64,000 bases of DNA from BJGO01 sp964640655 (GTDB lineage: Bacteria > Bacteroidota > Bacteroidia > Chitinophagales > UBA10324). A model generated the notes under the pieces. It did no database searches. It was not told where the DNA came from and worked only from the letters and a program-made list of their open reading frames with translations. Both the position numbers and the translations under genes were made by a program. The stretch covers positions 62,001-126,000 of the forward strand of contig CAZXFT010000007.1 in NCBI GenBank assembly GCA_964640655.1, given 5' to 3'. Each line of letters begins with the position of its first letter. Position 1 is the stretch's first letter. Shown one piece after another: positions 24,114 through 33,600 of the stretch.

Positions 24114-25364
24114 TTAAAACATCTTCTGTATTCGTTTAAGTGCCTTAATCAGAGAGTCAATTTCCTCATTTGTATTATAGACCGCAAGCGATACACGTAC
24201 TGTACCCGGAATGTTAAAAAACTGCATCAGTGGTTGTGTGCAATGATGGCCGGTTCGAACTGCTATCCCCATCTTGTCAAGTAATACTCCGGTATCGTAT
24301 GGGTGTATTTTATTTAAGAGAAACGACGCGACAGAAATTTTATGCTTTGCTTCGCCATAAATATGAAGTCCTTTTATACTTTGTAATTGAGATGTCAAAT
24401 AGTCAAGTAAAGTATTCTCATAAGCAGACATGGCTTCAAGACCAATGTCTTGAATAAAACGAATTGCTTCGGCAAGTCCGATGATTCCTTCAATGTGTGG
24501 TGTACCCGCTTCAAACTTAAATGGTAACTCGGTGAATGTTGTTTTATTAAATGTCACATCTTTAATCATCTCACCACCACCCTGATAAGGTGGCATCTTG
24601 TCAAGCCACTTTTTCTTTCCATATAAGATTCCAATCCCTGTTGGACCATAAAGTTTATGACCGGAGAATGAATAAAAATCACAATCCAGTTTCTGAACGT
24701 CAACCGCTATATGTTGCACTGCCTGTGCTCCGTCTATGCTAACCGGTATGTCATATTGATGAGCGATACGAATTATCTCTTCAGCCGGATTAACTGTACC
24801 CAATGTATTGGACACGTGAACAATACTAACCAATTTTGTTCTGGGTGAAATAAGTTTTTCGAATGATTCGAGGTTAAGTTCACCTGTTTCAAAAATGGGA
24901 ATCACTCGAAGTGTTAACCCCAAACGCTCACACGCCAGCTGCCATGGGACAATGTTAGCGTGGTGCTCCATAGCACTGATAATAATTTCATCACCGCTAT
25001 TCAACAATTGTGTAAATGAAGAAGCCAACAGGTTTATACTTCCAGTAGTACCTGATGTAAAAATAATTTCTTCATCACTCGATGCATGGATAAACTGTTG
25101 TACAGTTTTACGTGCTGCTTCCATAGCATCAGTGGCCTTCTGACTCATGTAATGTACACCTCTGTGCACATTACTATTATATGATGAATAATATTCGCTA
25201 ATTGTATCAATAACACGTTGTGGTTTTTGTGTGGTAGCGCCATTGTCAAAATAAATTAACGGCCTTGCATAAACCTGTTGTTGTAAAATCGGAAACATAC
25301 TACGCACTTTATCTGAATCAAATGAAGATGAAGATGGTATGTAAGTGGCAGATGTTTTTGTCAT
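24114..25364 (-). CDS. sufS: Cysteine desulfurase SufS
   Basis: A 416-residue PLP enzyme that frees sulfur from cysteine as enzyme-bound persulfide. The PLP lysine is in SFSGHKLYGPTG (about residue 235) and the catalytic Cys in RTGHHCTQPLM (about 375). The N-terminal FPILQQQVYARPLIYFDNGA and the SNVHRGVHYMS motif place it in the group II (SufS/CsdA) class, not IscS. It overlaps sufD by one base (TAATG) and is followed by sufE. Confidence 0.96.
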   Translation of the reverse strand: MTKTSATYIPSSSSFDSDKVRSMFPILQQQVYARPLIYFDNGATTQKPQRVIDTISEYYSSYNSNVHRGVHYMSQKATDAMEAARKTVQQFIHASSDEEIIFTSGTTGSINLLASSFTQLLNSGDEIIISAMEHHANIVPWQLACERLGLTLRVIPIFETGELNLESFEKLISPRTKLVSIVHVSNTLGTVNPAEEIIRIAHQYDIPVSIDGAQAVQHIAVDVQKLDCDFYSFSGHKLYGPTGIGILYGKKKWLDKMPPYQGGGEMIKDVTFNKTTFTELPFKFEAGTPHIEGIIGLAEAIRFIQDIGLEAMSAYENTLLDYLTSQLQSIKGLHIYGEAKHKISVASFLLNKIHPYDTGVLLDKMGIAVRTGHHCTQPLMQFFNIPGTVRVSLAVYNTNEEIDSLIKALKRIQKMF

Positions 25365-26677
25365 TATTGCAACTTTTGTTCAATAGTTGTATTCAACCAG
25401 GATTTAATTTCCTCATTGTTGATAGACGAGATAATATCCTCTGCAAAAGCAAGCATCAGCATTTTTTGTGCGTCTTGTTTTGAAATTCCTCTAGCCTGAA
25501 GATAGAACAATGATTCATCATCTAATTGACCCGATGTAGCACCATGACTACATTTAACGTCGTCGGCAAAAATTTCGAGTTGTGGCTTTGTATAAACAAT
25601 AGCATCTTCGGTCAACAAAATATTCTTGTTAGACTGAAAGGCATTTGTTTTTTGAGCGTCTTTACGAACTAATATTTTACCATTGAAGACAGCTTTGGCA
25701 CTGTCGTTCACGATTCCTTTGTACAACTCGTTGCTGTAGCAATTTGGAACAGCATGATCAACGTGAGTGTGGTTATCAATTAATTGCTTGTTGTTGGGAG
25801 TATATAATCCATTCAGGTAAGATTCACTGTTTGAACCTGTCATTTTAATATGCAGGTTGTTTCGAATAAAACTGCCATTTAAAGCGAGTGTATAAACATA
25901 TAACGAGGCACGCTGCTGCAAACAAGCTGATGTATAATTAACAAGCGATTGTGGTACGCTGTCAATTGATTGCAATTGCTGTAGTTTAATTAAAGTTAAT
26001 CGTGCATCAGTAGCTATTTCAAGATGCTCTATACAATTACTCAATGAAGCTACACATCCAGTTGTATGAAAACTTTCAAGAATCGTTGCTTCAGCATTAG
26101 CTTCAAAAATGATGTGATGCCTATTTTGAATAAACAAAGGTTTATCCGTAGTATCGGCAATGTGTAACAAGCGTACTGGATATAAAGCTGTCGTATTTTT
26201 TTTGATGCGCAGGCAAATACCGTCTAAAATAAAAGCATCATTCAAGTGCTTCCAACCATCTTTAGGTAAAATGGATGCGGCATTGTTAAAGGCTGCATCA
26301 TCCTTACTCAATAATTCCTTGATGCTTGTTATCTCAATACTGTCATCATCTGTTTGTAGCTGTGATAATTGTTTCTGAAAATATCCATTGACGAAAACCA
26401 ACAAATGGCATTTGAGTGGCAGTTGATTAACAACTGACGAATAATTACCTGAGGGAGTAATCGAGGATGGCAATGCATAATCGTAGCGAAGCGAAGGTTC
26501 TACATTGGTATATTTCCATTCTTCATTTTTAGTGGAAGGTAAGCCAATAGTCAACACACGGCTCATGGCCTCTTCCGAAGTATAAGGGTACAAATCGCTG
26601 TGTTGCTGAACAACTCTGAACTGTTTTTCGAGTTGTTCCAGAAATAGTTGTTGTGTACTGCCGGCTAATATGCTCAT
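25364..26677 (-). CDS. sufD: Fe-S cluster assembly protein SufD
   Basis: A 437-residue SufD, which with SufB and SufC forms the SufBC2D scaffold for cluster assembly. The beta-helix core and C-terminal KCSHGATSGQLDDESLFYLQ motif are present; the His in CSHGATSG is the conserved residue involved in assembly. The N-terminus holds the TKNEEWKYTN motif typical of SufD. It starts 5 bp after sufC and ends overlapping sufS. Confidence 0.94.
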   Translation of the reverse strand: MSILAGSTQQLFLEQLEKQFRVVQQHSDLYPYTSEEAMSRVLTIGLPSTKNEEWKYTNVEPSLRYDYALPSSITPSGNYSSVVNQLPLKCHLLVFVNGYFQKQLSQLQTDDDSIEITSIKELLSKDDAAFNNAASILPKDGWKHLNDAFILDGICLRIKKNTTALYPVRLLHIADTTDKPLFIQNRHHIIFEANAEATILESFHTTGCVASLSNCIEHLEIATDARLTLIKLQQLQSIDSVPQSLVNYTSACLQQRASLYVYTLALNGSFIRNNLHIKMTGSNSESYLNGLYTPNNKQLIDNHTHVDHAVPNCYSNELYKGIVNDSAKAVFNGKILVRKDAQKTNAFQSNKNILLTEDAIVYTKPQLEIFADDVKCSHGATSGQLDDESLFYLQARGISKQDAQKMLMLAFAEDIISSINNEEIKSWLNTTIEQKLQ

Positions 26678-26682
26678 AACAA

Positions 26683-27447
26683 TTATACAGTTTCCAAATC
26701 TTTAATCCAGTCGTAACCTTTTTCTTCAAGTTCGAGCGCCAGCTCTTTGGTGCCTGACTTCACAATACGTCCGTTACTTAAAACATGAACAAAATCAGGA
26801 ACGATATAATCAAGCAAACGTTGATAGTGAGTGATAACAATAAATGCGTTGTCTTTATTCTTTAATTGATTAACTCCGTTGGCAACAATTCGCAACGCAT
26901 CGATATCGAGACCTGAATCAGTCTCATCCAAAATTCCTAAAGACGGCTCAAGCATAGCCATCTGAAAAATCTCGTTTCGTTTTTTTTCACCGCCGGAAAA
27001 GCCTTCGTTCAAGGAACGTGATGTTAAACGTGAATCCATTTCTACAACTTTCATTCTTTCCTTCATCAAAGCCAGAAAAGCTTTGGCTTCCAGAGGCTCC
27101 AGGCCGCGTGCCTTGCGAACTTCATTAACTGCGGTTTTTAAGAAATTTGTTGTGCTGATGCCGGGAATTTCAACAGGATATTGGAAAGCCAGAAATACAC
27201 CTTGTTGTGCGCGCTCTTCGGGTGGCAGTTCTAATAAATTGATGCCTTTGTATTTTACTTCACCGTCTGTTACCTCATACTCGCTTCTACCTGCAAGCAC
27301 TGAGGCTAATGTACTTTTACCCGAACCGTTAGGTCCCATAATGGCATGAACTTCTCCCGATTTAACTGTCAGGGATAAGCCTTTGAGTATTTCTTTTCCT
27401 TCAACATTAGCATGAAGGTTCTTTATTTCAATTATATTCATTTTCAA
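26683..27447 (-). CDS. sufC: Fe-S assembly ATPase SufC
   Basis: A 254-residue ABC-type ATPase. Walker A is GPNGSGKST (about residue 38), the signature is FSGGEKKRNE (about 150) and Walker B runs into GILDETDSGLD. SufC dimers drive conformational change in SufB-SufD during cluster assembly; there is no membrane part. MKMN gives two possible starts, six bases apart. Spacing to sufB is 9 bp. Confidence 0.97.
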   Translation of the reverse strand: MKMNIIEIKNLHANVEGKEILKGLSLTVKSGEVHAIMGPNGSGKSTLASVLAGRSEYEVTDGEVKYKGINLLELPPEERAQQGVFLAFQYPVEIPGISTTNFLKTAVNEVRKARGLEPLEAKAFLALMKERMKVVEMDSRLTSRSLNEGFSGGEKKRNEIFQMAMLEPSLGILDETDSGLDIDALRIVANGVNQLKNKDNAFIVITHYQRLLDYIVPDFVHVLSNGRIVKSGTKELALELEEKGYDWIKDLETV

Positions 27448-27456
27448 TATGATTTA

Positions 27457-28905
27457 TTATCCAACAGAGCCTTCTAAACTGATGGCTAAAAGTTTTTGTG
27501 CTTCAACAGCAAATTCCATGGGCAGCTGATTAAATACCTCACGACAATAACCATTCACAATCAGGTTTACTGCTTCTTCATTTGCTATACCTCTCTGATT
27601 ACAGTAAAATAAAATATCCTCACCTATCTTGCTTGTGGTAGCCTCATGCTCCACACGAGCTGTAGGATTTTGTACTTCAAGGTAGGGAAATGTATGTGCA
27701 CCGCATTCGTCAGTCATCAGTAAAGAATCACACTGTGAGAAATTGTGTGCGTTTTCTGCATTCTTGCCAATACGCACCAAACCACGATAGCTATTATGAC
27801 TTTTTCCGGCACTGATGCCTTTTGAAACTATTCTGCTCTTGGTATTCTTCCCAAGATGAATCATTTTAGTTCCTGTATCAGCTTGCTGGAAATTATTAGT
27901 TACAGCAACTGAATAAAATTCACCAACCGAATAGTCACCTTTCAATATCACGCTTGGATATTTCCATGTGATGGCAGAACCGGTTTCAACCTGTGTCCAG
28001 GAAATACGTGACCAATTACCTGCACAAATACCTCTTTTAGTAACGAAATTATAAATACCTCCTTTACCTTCTTTATCGCCGGGATACCAATTCTGTACTG
28101 TTGAGTATTTAATCTCGGCATTCTCATGTGCCACCAGTTCAACTACTGCGGCATGTAATTGATTCTCATCACGCATAGGCGCAGTACATCCTTCGAGGTA
28201 TGACACATAACTATCTTCATCTGCAACTATTAATGTTCGTTCAAACTGCCCAGTGTTAGCTGCGTTAATGCGGAAGTATGTAGAGAGTTCCATAGGGCAA
28301 CGCACACCCTTAGGAATATAAACAAAAGAACCATCACTGAATACAGCTGAATTGAGTGCTGCAAAGTAGTTGTCAGTAACAGGTACCACAGTTCCCAGAT
28401 ATTTCTCGATTAGTTCAGGATGCTCCTGAACAGCTTCAGTGAATGAGCAAAAGATGATTCCAAGTTCTTTGAGTTTATCCTTGAAAGTTGTCTTCACACT
28501 AACGCTGTCTATTACGGCATCAACAGCTACTCCTGCTAATATCATTTGTTCCTCGAGCGAAATGCCCAATTTGTCAAAAGTACTTTTGATTTCAGGGTCT
28601 AACTCATCTAAACTTTTGAGTTGCTTTTTTGGTTTTGGTGCAGCGTAGTAATGATAATCCTGATAATCAATTTTGGGATACTGAACATTAGGCCATGTAG
28701 GCTCAACCATTTTCTGCCATTGGCGAAATGCTTTCAATCGCCAATCTAATAAAAACTCAGGTTCGTTTTTCTTAGCAGAGATGAAACGAATAGTGTCTTC
28801 ATTTAATCCTTTTGGAGCTAATTCCTGATCCAGATCCGATACAAAGCCATATTTATAATCACTTTGTGTTAACTCATTTAATACCTCATCCTGTTTTTCT
28901 GCCAT
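27457..28905 (-). CDS. sufB: Fe-S cluster assembly protein SufB
   Basis: A 482-residue SufB, first gene of the operon and the main scaffold for new Fe-S clusters. Typical segments are FSDGSFVYIPKGVRCPMELS, the YLEGCTAPM motif, NWYPGDKEGKGGIYNFVTKR and the C-terminal TSKIGEDILFYCNQRGI. Length and ends match the family. A promoter and a palindrome lie directly upstream (28924-28974). Genes sufC, sufD, sufS, sufE and sufT follow with gaps or overlaps of under 10 bp. Confidence 0.97.
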   Translation of the reverse strand: MAEKQDEVLNELTQSDYKYGFVSDLDQELAPKGLNEDTIRFISAKKNEPEFLLDWRLKAFRQWQKMVEPTWPNVQYPKIDYQDYHYYAAPKPKKQLKSLDELDPEIKSTFDKLGISLEEQMILAGVAVDAVIDSVSVKTTFKDKLKELGIIFCSFTEAVQEHPELIEKYLGTVVPVTDNYFAALNSAVFSDGSFVYIPKGVRCPMELSTYFRINAANTGQFERTLIVADEDSYVSYLEGCTAPMRDENQLHAAVVELVAHENAEIKYSTVQNWYPGDKEGKGGIYNFVTKRGICAGNWSRISWTQVETGSAITWKYPSVILKGDYSVGEFYSVAVTNNFQQADTGTKMIHLGKNTKSRIVSKGISAGKSHNSYRGLVRIGKNAENAHNFSQCDSLLMTDECGAHTFPYLEVQNPTARVEHEATTSKIGEDILFYCNQRGIANEEAVNLIVNGYCREVFNQLPMEFAVEAQKLLAISLEGSVG

Positions 28906-28923
28906 AGTGTATCGGTTTGCTTA

Positions 28924-28940
28924 TTTAGACAAATTCTAAA
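28924..28940. promoter_or_regulatory. Candidate operator of the suf operon
   Basis: A 17-bp inverted repeat, TTTAGA-N5-TCTAAA, sits 19 bp before the sufB ATG. It covers the expected transcription start of the promoter at 28944-28974, a position where a bound repressor would block transcription. The regulator is unknown; no regulator gene is nearby. Confidence 0.5.
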
Positions 28941-28943
28941 ACA

Positions 28944-28974
28944 CAAAAATAGAGTAATGGTTTGCTCTCAGCAA
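28944..28974 (-). promoter_or_regulatory. Promoter of the suf operon
   Basis: On the minus strand TTG (28972-28974), then 20 bases, then TATTTTTG (28944-28951). This matches both the -33 and -7 elements of the Bacteroidota primary sigma factor at normal spacing, 39 bp before the sufB start. Confidence 0.72.
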
Positions 28975-29010
28975 TTATTTACCGCGTTTTTTTCAAAAAA
29001 TCGAATGAAA

Positions 29011-29493
29011 TTATTCCGCAGTCACGGAAATTTCGAGAATCTCAAACCGGATAACTCCGGCAGGAACACTAATTTCGGCAATTTCACCCACTATCTTTCC
29101 TAAAAGTCCTTTTCCTATAGGAGAACTCACCGATATTTTACCCAATTTAATGTCTGCTTCATTTTCTGATACCAACATAAACTTAGCGTCTTGCTTGGTA
29201 TTTAAGTTCTTTACTTTCACCGACGAAAGAATCATAATCTTGGAAACATCCATTTTGCTTTTGTCAATGATTCTTGCTTTAGAAAGTGTTGATTCCAATT
29301 GCGCAATCTTCATTTCCAGCATACCTTGTGCATCTTTTGCAGCATCGTACTCCGCATTTTCCGAAAGATCACCCTTATCGCGAGCTTCAGCTATTGCTTT
29401 GGCCACATCGGCTCTTCCTTTGGTTTTTAATTCTGACAGTTCCAGTTTCAATTTCTCTAAGCCTTCAGGAGTGAAGTATTGTATATCAGTCAT
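29011..29493 (-). CDS. greA: Transcription elongation factor GreA
   Basis: A 160-residue GreA/GreB-family factor that enters the RNA polymerase secondary channel and lets backtracked complexes cleave RNA. The N-terminal coiled coil carries LSENAEYDAAKDAQ with the acidic tip (GDLSENAEY), and the C-terminal FKBP-like domain ends with SPIGKGLLGKIVGEIAEI. Length fits GreA. It lies alone between the suf operon and the terminator of the TonB-receptor operon. Confidence 0.95.
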   Translation of the reverse strand: MTDIQYFTPEGLEKLKLELSELKTKGRADVAKAIAEARDKGDLSENAEYDAAKDAQGMLEMKIAQLESTLSKARIIDKSKMDVSKIMILSSVKVKNLNTKQDAKFMLVSENEADIKLGKISVSSPIGKGLLGKIVGEIAEISVPAGVIRFEILEISVTAE

Positions 29494-29536
29494 TGGACAA
29501 AAAAGTAAATTTTATGTTGTGATTAAAAAAACAAAA

Positions 29537-29558
29537 AACGCTCTCTTGCGAAAGCGTT
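29537..29558 (-). terminator. Terminator of the TonB receptor operon
   Basis: On the minus strand a 9-bp stem (one G-T pair) with GCAA loop, arms 29537-29545 and 29550-29558, followed by TTTTTTGTTTTTTTAAT. It lies 27 bp past the stop of the PorV/PorQ-like gene. Confidence 0.85.
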
Positions 29559-29585
29559 CCTAGTGTATGATGTAAAGTTAATAAA

Positions 29586-30650
29586 TCAGAGATTAATGCG
29601 CACGCCAACGGTATGCGTTCCACCCCATGGACTACTTGTGCGATAGGAGTAGTCGAAGGCTACATTTGGTCCACCTTTTTTTGTAGGTAAGTCTATTGTA
29701 ATACCACCACTTAAACCGGTGAATGCAGTACTTCTTTCATTTGAATCAAGCAATCCCTGTTGGTAGTTATAACCCCCTCTAATCATAAATTGCTCTTTAA
29801 ATGCATACTCTAAACCCGCACCAATCTGATCGCGGTAAAAAGAGTTGGACGTAAAGTTACCTGCAAGTGTAAGACGCTGATTACGATTTGCATCATCAGC
29901 ACCACCAAATTTAAAGTCGTATGACAAACCAATATTCAACATGGATGGCAACTCAAATTGCTGAGAACGTTTTTCAATTGTTAAAGGATAAGTTCCTTCC
30001 GGTGCTGTACCTTTGAAAGACAAAGCATCGCCACGAAAACGCATAGGTGTACCGATATTGCGTAATGCAATTCCAAACTTAATTTTCTCAGGATCTTTCT
30101 TGGTACCTGTTTGATACTGAATACCAGCATCAAGAGCCACACCCGTAGCCTGAATATCAGAAACTGATTCAGAAATTCCACGAACGACAAAACCACCATA
30201 AATACTCTTCGAGAAAATCTTAGAATAAGCTAAAGCAATATTTAAAAACTGAGGACGGAATGTACCGATACCTCCTTCTGGGTTATCAGTTGTTGTTACC
30301 TGTATTTCGCCAAAAGTCATAGCCATTACACTAACACCCAGCACACCACCTGACTTACCAACTGTTTGCGCCAATCCAAGTGCATTGATGTTAATGCCTG
30401 TTCCTGTCAAATAATTAGTGTGGGCAAATCCAATCTCTGTCTTTTTGGTGAATGCTAATCCGGCTACGTTTTGATTGATTGCCTCAAAGCCGCGTACCGT
30501 TGATGTATTCAAACCATTCCAGCCACTGCTGCGACCCCAAGGGTTAATAAGTAGCTCATAAGCACCGGCCTGACCGGCACGATCTTTATTACCGGCTATG
30601 ACAACACTCAGGTTTGTTACTATTAATACTATTACTAAAAGTTTTTTCAT
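29586..30650 (-). CDS. PorV/PorQ-family outer membrane beta-barrel protein
   Basis: About 354 residues with a signal peptide from the ATG at 30650 (MKKLLVIVLIVTNLSVVIAG); the open frame reaches 30695, but that start would overlap the preceding gene. The mature protein starts with GQAGAYELLINPWGRSSGWNG and continues as a FadL-like barrel with many Gly/aromatic strands, ending in SSPWGGTHTVGVRINL. This is the PorV/PorQ (UPF0164-type) pattern. PorV shuttles cargo from the type IX translocon to the cell-surface attachment complex, and PorQ is a related partner. It is the last of three genes with 25- and 21-bp gaps, so it likely serves the large secreted protein made just before it. Confidence 0.82.
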   Translation of the reverse strand: MKKLLVIVLIVTNLSVVIAGNKDRAGQAGAYELLINPWGRSSGWNGLNTSTVRGFEAINQNVAGLAFTKKTEIGFAHTNYLTGTGININALGLAQTVGKSGGVLGVSVMAMTFGEIQVTTTDNPEGGIGTFRPQFLNIALAYSKIFSKSIYGGFVVRGISESVSDIQATGVALDAGIQYQTGTKKDPEKIKFGIALRNIGTPMRFRGDALSFKGTAPEGTYPLTIEKRSQQFELPSMLNIGLSYDFKFGGADDANRNQRLTLAGNFTSNSFYRDQIGAGLEYAFKEQFMIRGGYNYQQGLLDSNERSTAFTGLSGGITIDLPTKKGGPNVAFDYSYRTSSPWGGTHTVGVRINL

Positions 30651-30675
30651 TGTAACGGGTTTTCGATTGTATGTT

Positions 30676-33600
30676 TTAGAATGAGTCAAGATCAATTGGA
30701 CGTGTTACACCAAACCATTTTAATGTTTTTTCACCTATGCCTTCAGCATCAATGTGGATAAGGTACATACCGCTGGCAATAGGAACACCGGCAGTATTCT
30801 TTAAATCCCAATCAAGAGATGTAATAGAGTCATCATCACGATTGTAGCGTCGAATTAATGTGCCATCTAATGAATAGATTGTGATTACACACTTTTTAGG
30901 AAGGTTAGCAATCTTAACGCGGTTATCTACCTGATTTCGCTCATAGCCTGAATACGCATAATATGGATTGGGTATCACCTTTATTGTATCCAATGCACTT
31001 TTTGCAGTAGCTAAATCATTTTTAATAGCAGCAATATTAGCTGTATTAAATGTGTAGCGAGGTTTTGTTTCATTTATCACATCGCCTGCCTGGAATCTTT
31101 CGTAAGGTCTTGTAATACGAATCTTTAAAGTGGTCTCAGTTGGAATTAAACCATCTTCAACAGACAATAACTGTTCGTCATTAAGTAGTAATGGTTGTGC
31201 AACCCAGGCAACTGTTTTATAAACATTAAGACCGGCAGAAATGGGAACGGAAGCTGTGTTAGGTGCTAATAAAAGCTGACTCTTAATATATGCACATTCA
31301 TCATACTGTGTTTTCATTACATATACCCAATGGCGACCTCCTAAAGTAGCTTCTCCATTTGGAGTAAATAATGTTGATGTTGGATTCCAAATCATATCAC
31401 GACCATTCTGACCAACCAGCCAAGAATCTTCACCAAACATAATATTCAAGCGCATACCAGTTTCAGGGTCAATAGCGTAGCCGGGGAACCAGCTCATTCC
31501 TAAATCGTTAGGGTCGGATGATTGTACTCCATTTTGATCAACAGAACGACCACGACGTACAGCCATCTTAGGGACACCGCCTTCTGATAATCCTATTTCA
31601 GGACAAGTTTCAATAACTACACAACGTGACCATTTTGACTTGTCTGATGTAAACACAAGATCAATACTTGGTAAATCGCTCAATGAATTTTGTGAACGAG
31701 CTGCTGCATTATTTAATATAGGTCCATAGTAAATATTTTGTGAGCATAAGCGATAAGGAGCAATAGTCCTGTCCGCTATGTTCTCAAACTGTTGCGTTGG
31801 ATCCTCGAATTGAAGAGTTCCACCTGGAGGAGTTGAACCGTAATCCGTAGTTTGATTAAATTGTGGTGTTCCATTCTCCTGATAGGTTCCTGAAAGAATC
31901 CAATTAAGGAAAGGATTACCATCAACGTCAGGTATGCCCCCCAACCAAGATTTACTATTGTCTTTTGCGATTAACTCCCATCCTACAATAAAATTGTTCT
32001 GACTATTCAGAGCCGGTGCGGTAACCTGACTAATATATACAGATAAACCCCAGTCCGGAATTAACTGTTCGTTACCAAGCTTAATATCTGTTTCGGACAG
32101 AACAGTTTCACCGTCTTTCATTTGCAATACCCATGTTGAGGCATCAGACATAGTGTTACCTGTTCCAACTGTTGAACCTTTAATCATCAATTCAAAGTCT
32201 GCGTTAGGAACAGATTTTGGGTCATAAACTTTTACCTCAATAGGTCCGCTGGCTTTTTTATATTTAGGTGTTGGTGAAAAACCGTTTTGTAAAATCTCAT
32301 TTACGCTCTCCTGAGTTAATTCAACAAACAACCCCCCATTACCTTTTCCTTCCTGACGTATTATTTCAGGTCCATCACCATAAGTTGAATTCAGCGTCAT
32401 TCCTGTGAATTCAGGTTCTGTGACGTGAGGTATTCCTTTAAGTATGGTTACAGATCGGCTCGACAAGTATGGAATTTTTTGATTGGTTGTAATTGTTTGT
32501 GCTACGCTATCTCCGTTTTCATCAAATAAATAACCGGTAATCTGTATATCTTCAAATCCGTTATAAGCATATGGAACCACTGCAAAGTAATAAGTCTGAT
32601 GATTAATCAATCGTTTGTCGGTAGTAGCAAAAGCATTGCTGGTAATTTCAAATGAGTGTCGAATACCTGAGTCTTCGCCATCAACTTTAAGTTCAGGAAC
32701 ATCATCTCCAATAGTAGCATCATAAACATAGTTAATCAGTTTGCTTACACCATTCTTCAGATCGCACTGAAATATTAATTGTGCCTTTGAACCATCACCT
32801 AACTCTTGAAGAGATACTGATGAGGACTTTAATTGATAAATCTGATAACCTTCAAACTTATACAAAGAATCTGCAATTCCAAGTTTTTTCAAAACTGGAT
32901 CAGCTTGTGAATAGGCTTCAGTGTTTTTGTAACCTTCGATAGCAAGTATCAGTTTGCGATCTAACTCAATAATTTTTACCTGAGGTTGAGCAGGACCATC
33001 TAAAATCTTAAAACAAGATTCAAATAAAGCTTGTGCTTTGTTGTCTGCTTTAAGTAATAAATCATATGAAGGGCAGGGTGCATATGTTCCTACAGGTGGA
33101 CGAACCCAAACAACACCCACTACGATATCGTTTGAAGCTCCAGGTAATAAAGTGAAAGGACCTGAACTCTGAACGGTACGACGGTCAGCAGCGGTATTTT
33201 GTTGTGAACATTCTGACCAACCACTGTTCGTACTTGGTTTATCCGGGAACACATAATGTGTTGGAGTAGATCCACCATAGGCGTTTCCACCCTCTGTGAA
33301 TGGTGAACCATCTTTCCATTTACCGGACAGATAACCATAGAAGTCAGATGTTTTTTCAGGATTACCCGTTACGGTGAAGTCGTTATTATAGTATAGGAAA
33401 TTTGACATTCCAAGTTCGTTTCCATTTTCATCGAGAGGACCCTGGAAATAATCGATACCAACTAATGGTGGCTGATTGCTATAAAAACCACCAGAACCAC
33501 AGGGTTCATCTAAGGGGTCAGCATTATAAACTATTCCTAAACCCTGAACTGTATCACAACCGATATAATCATCTGTATAGCAACCCAAATCAGGGTCAAC

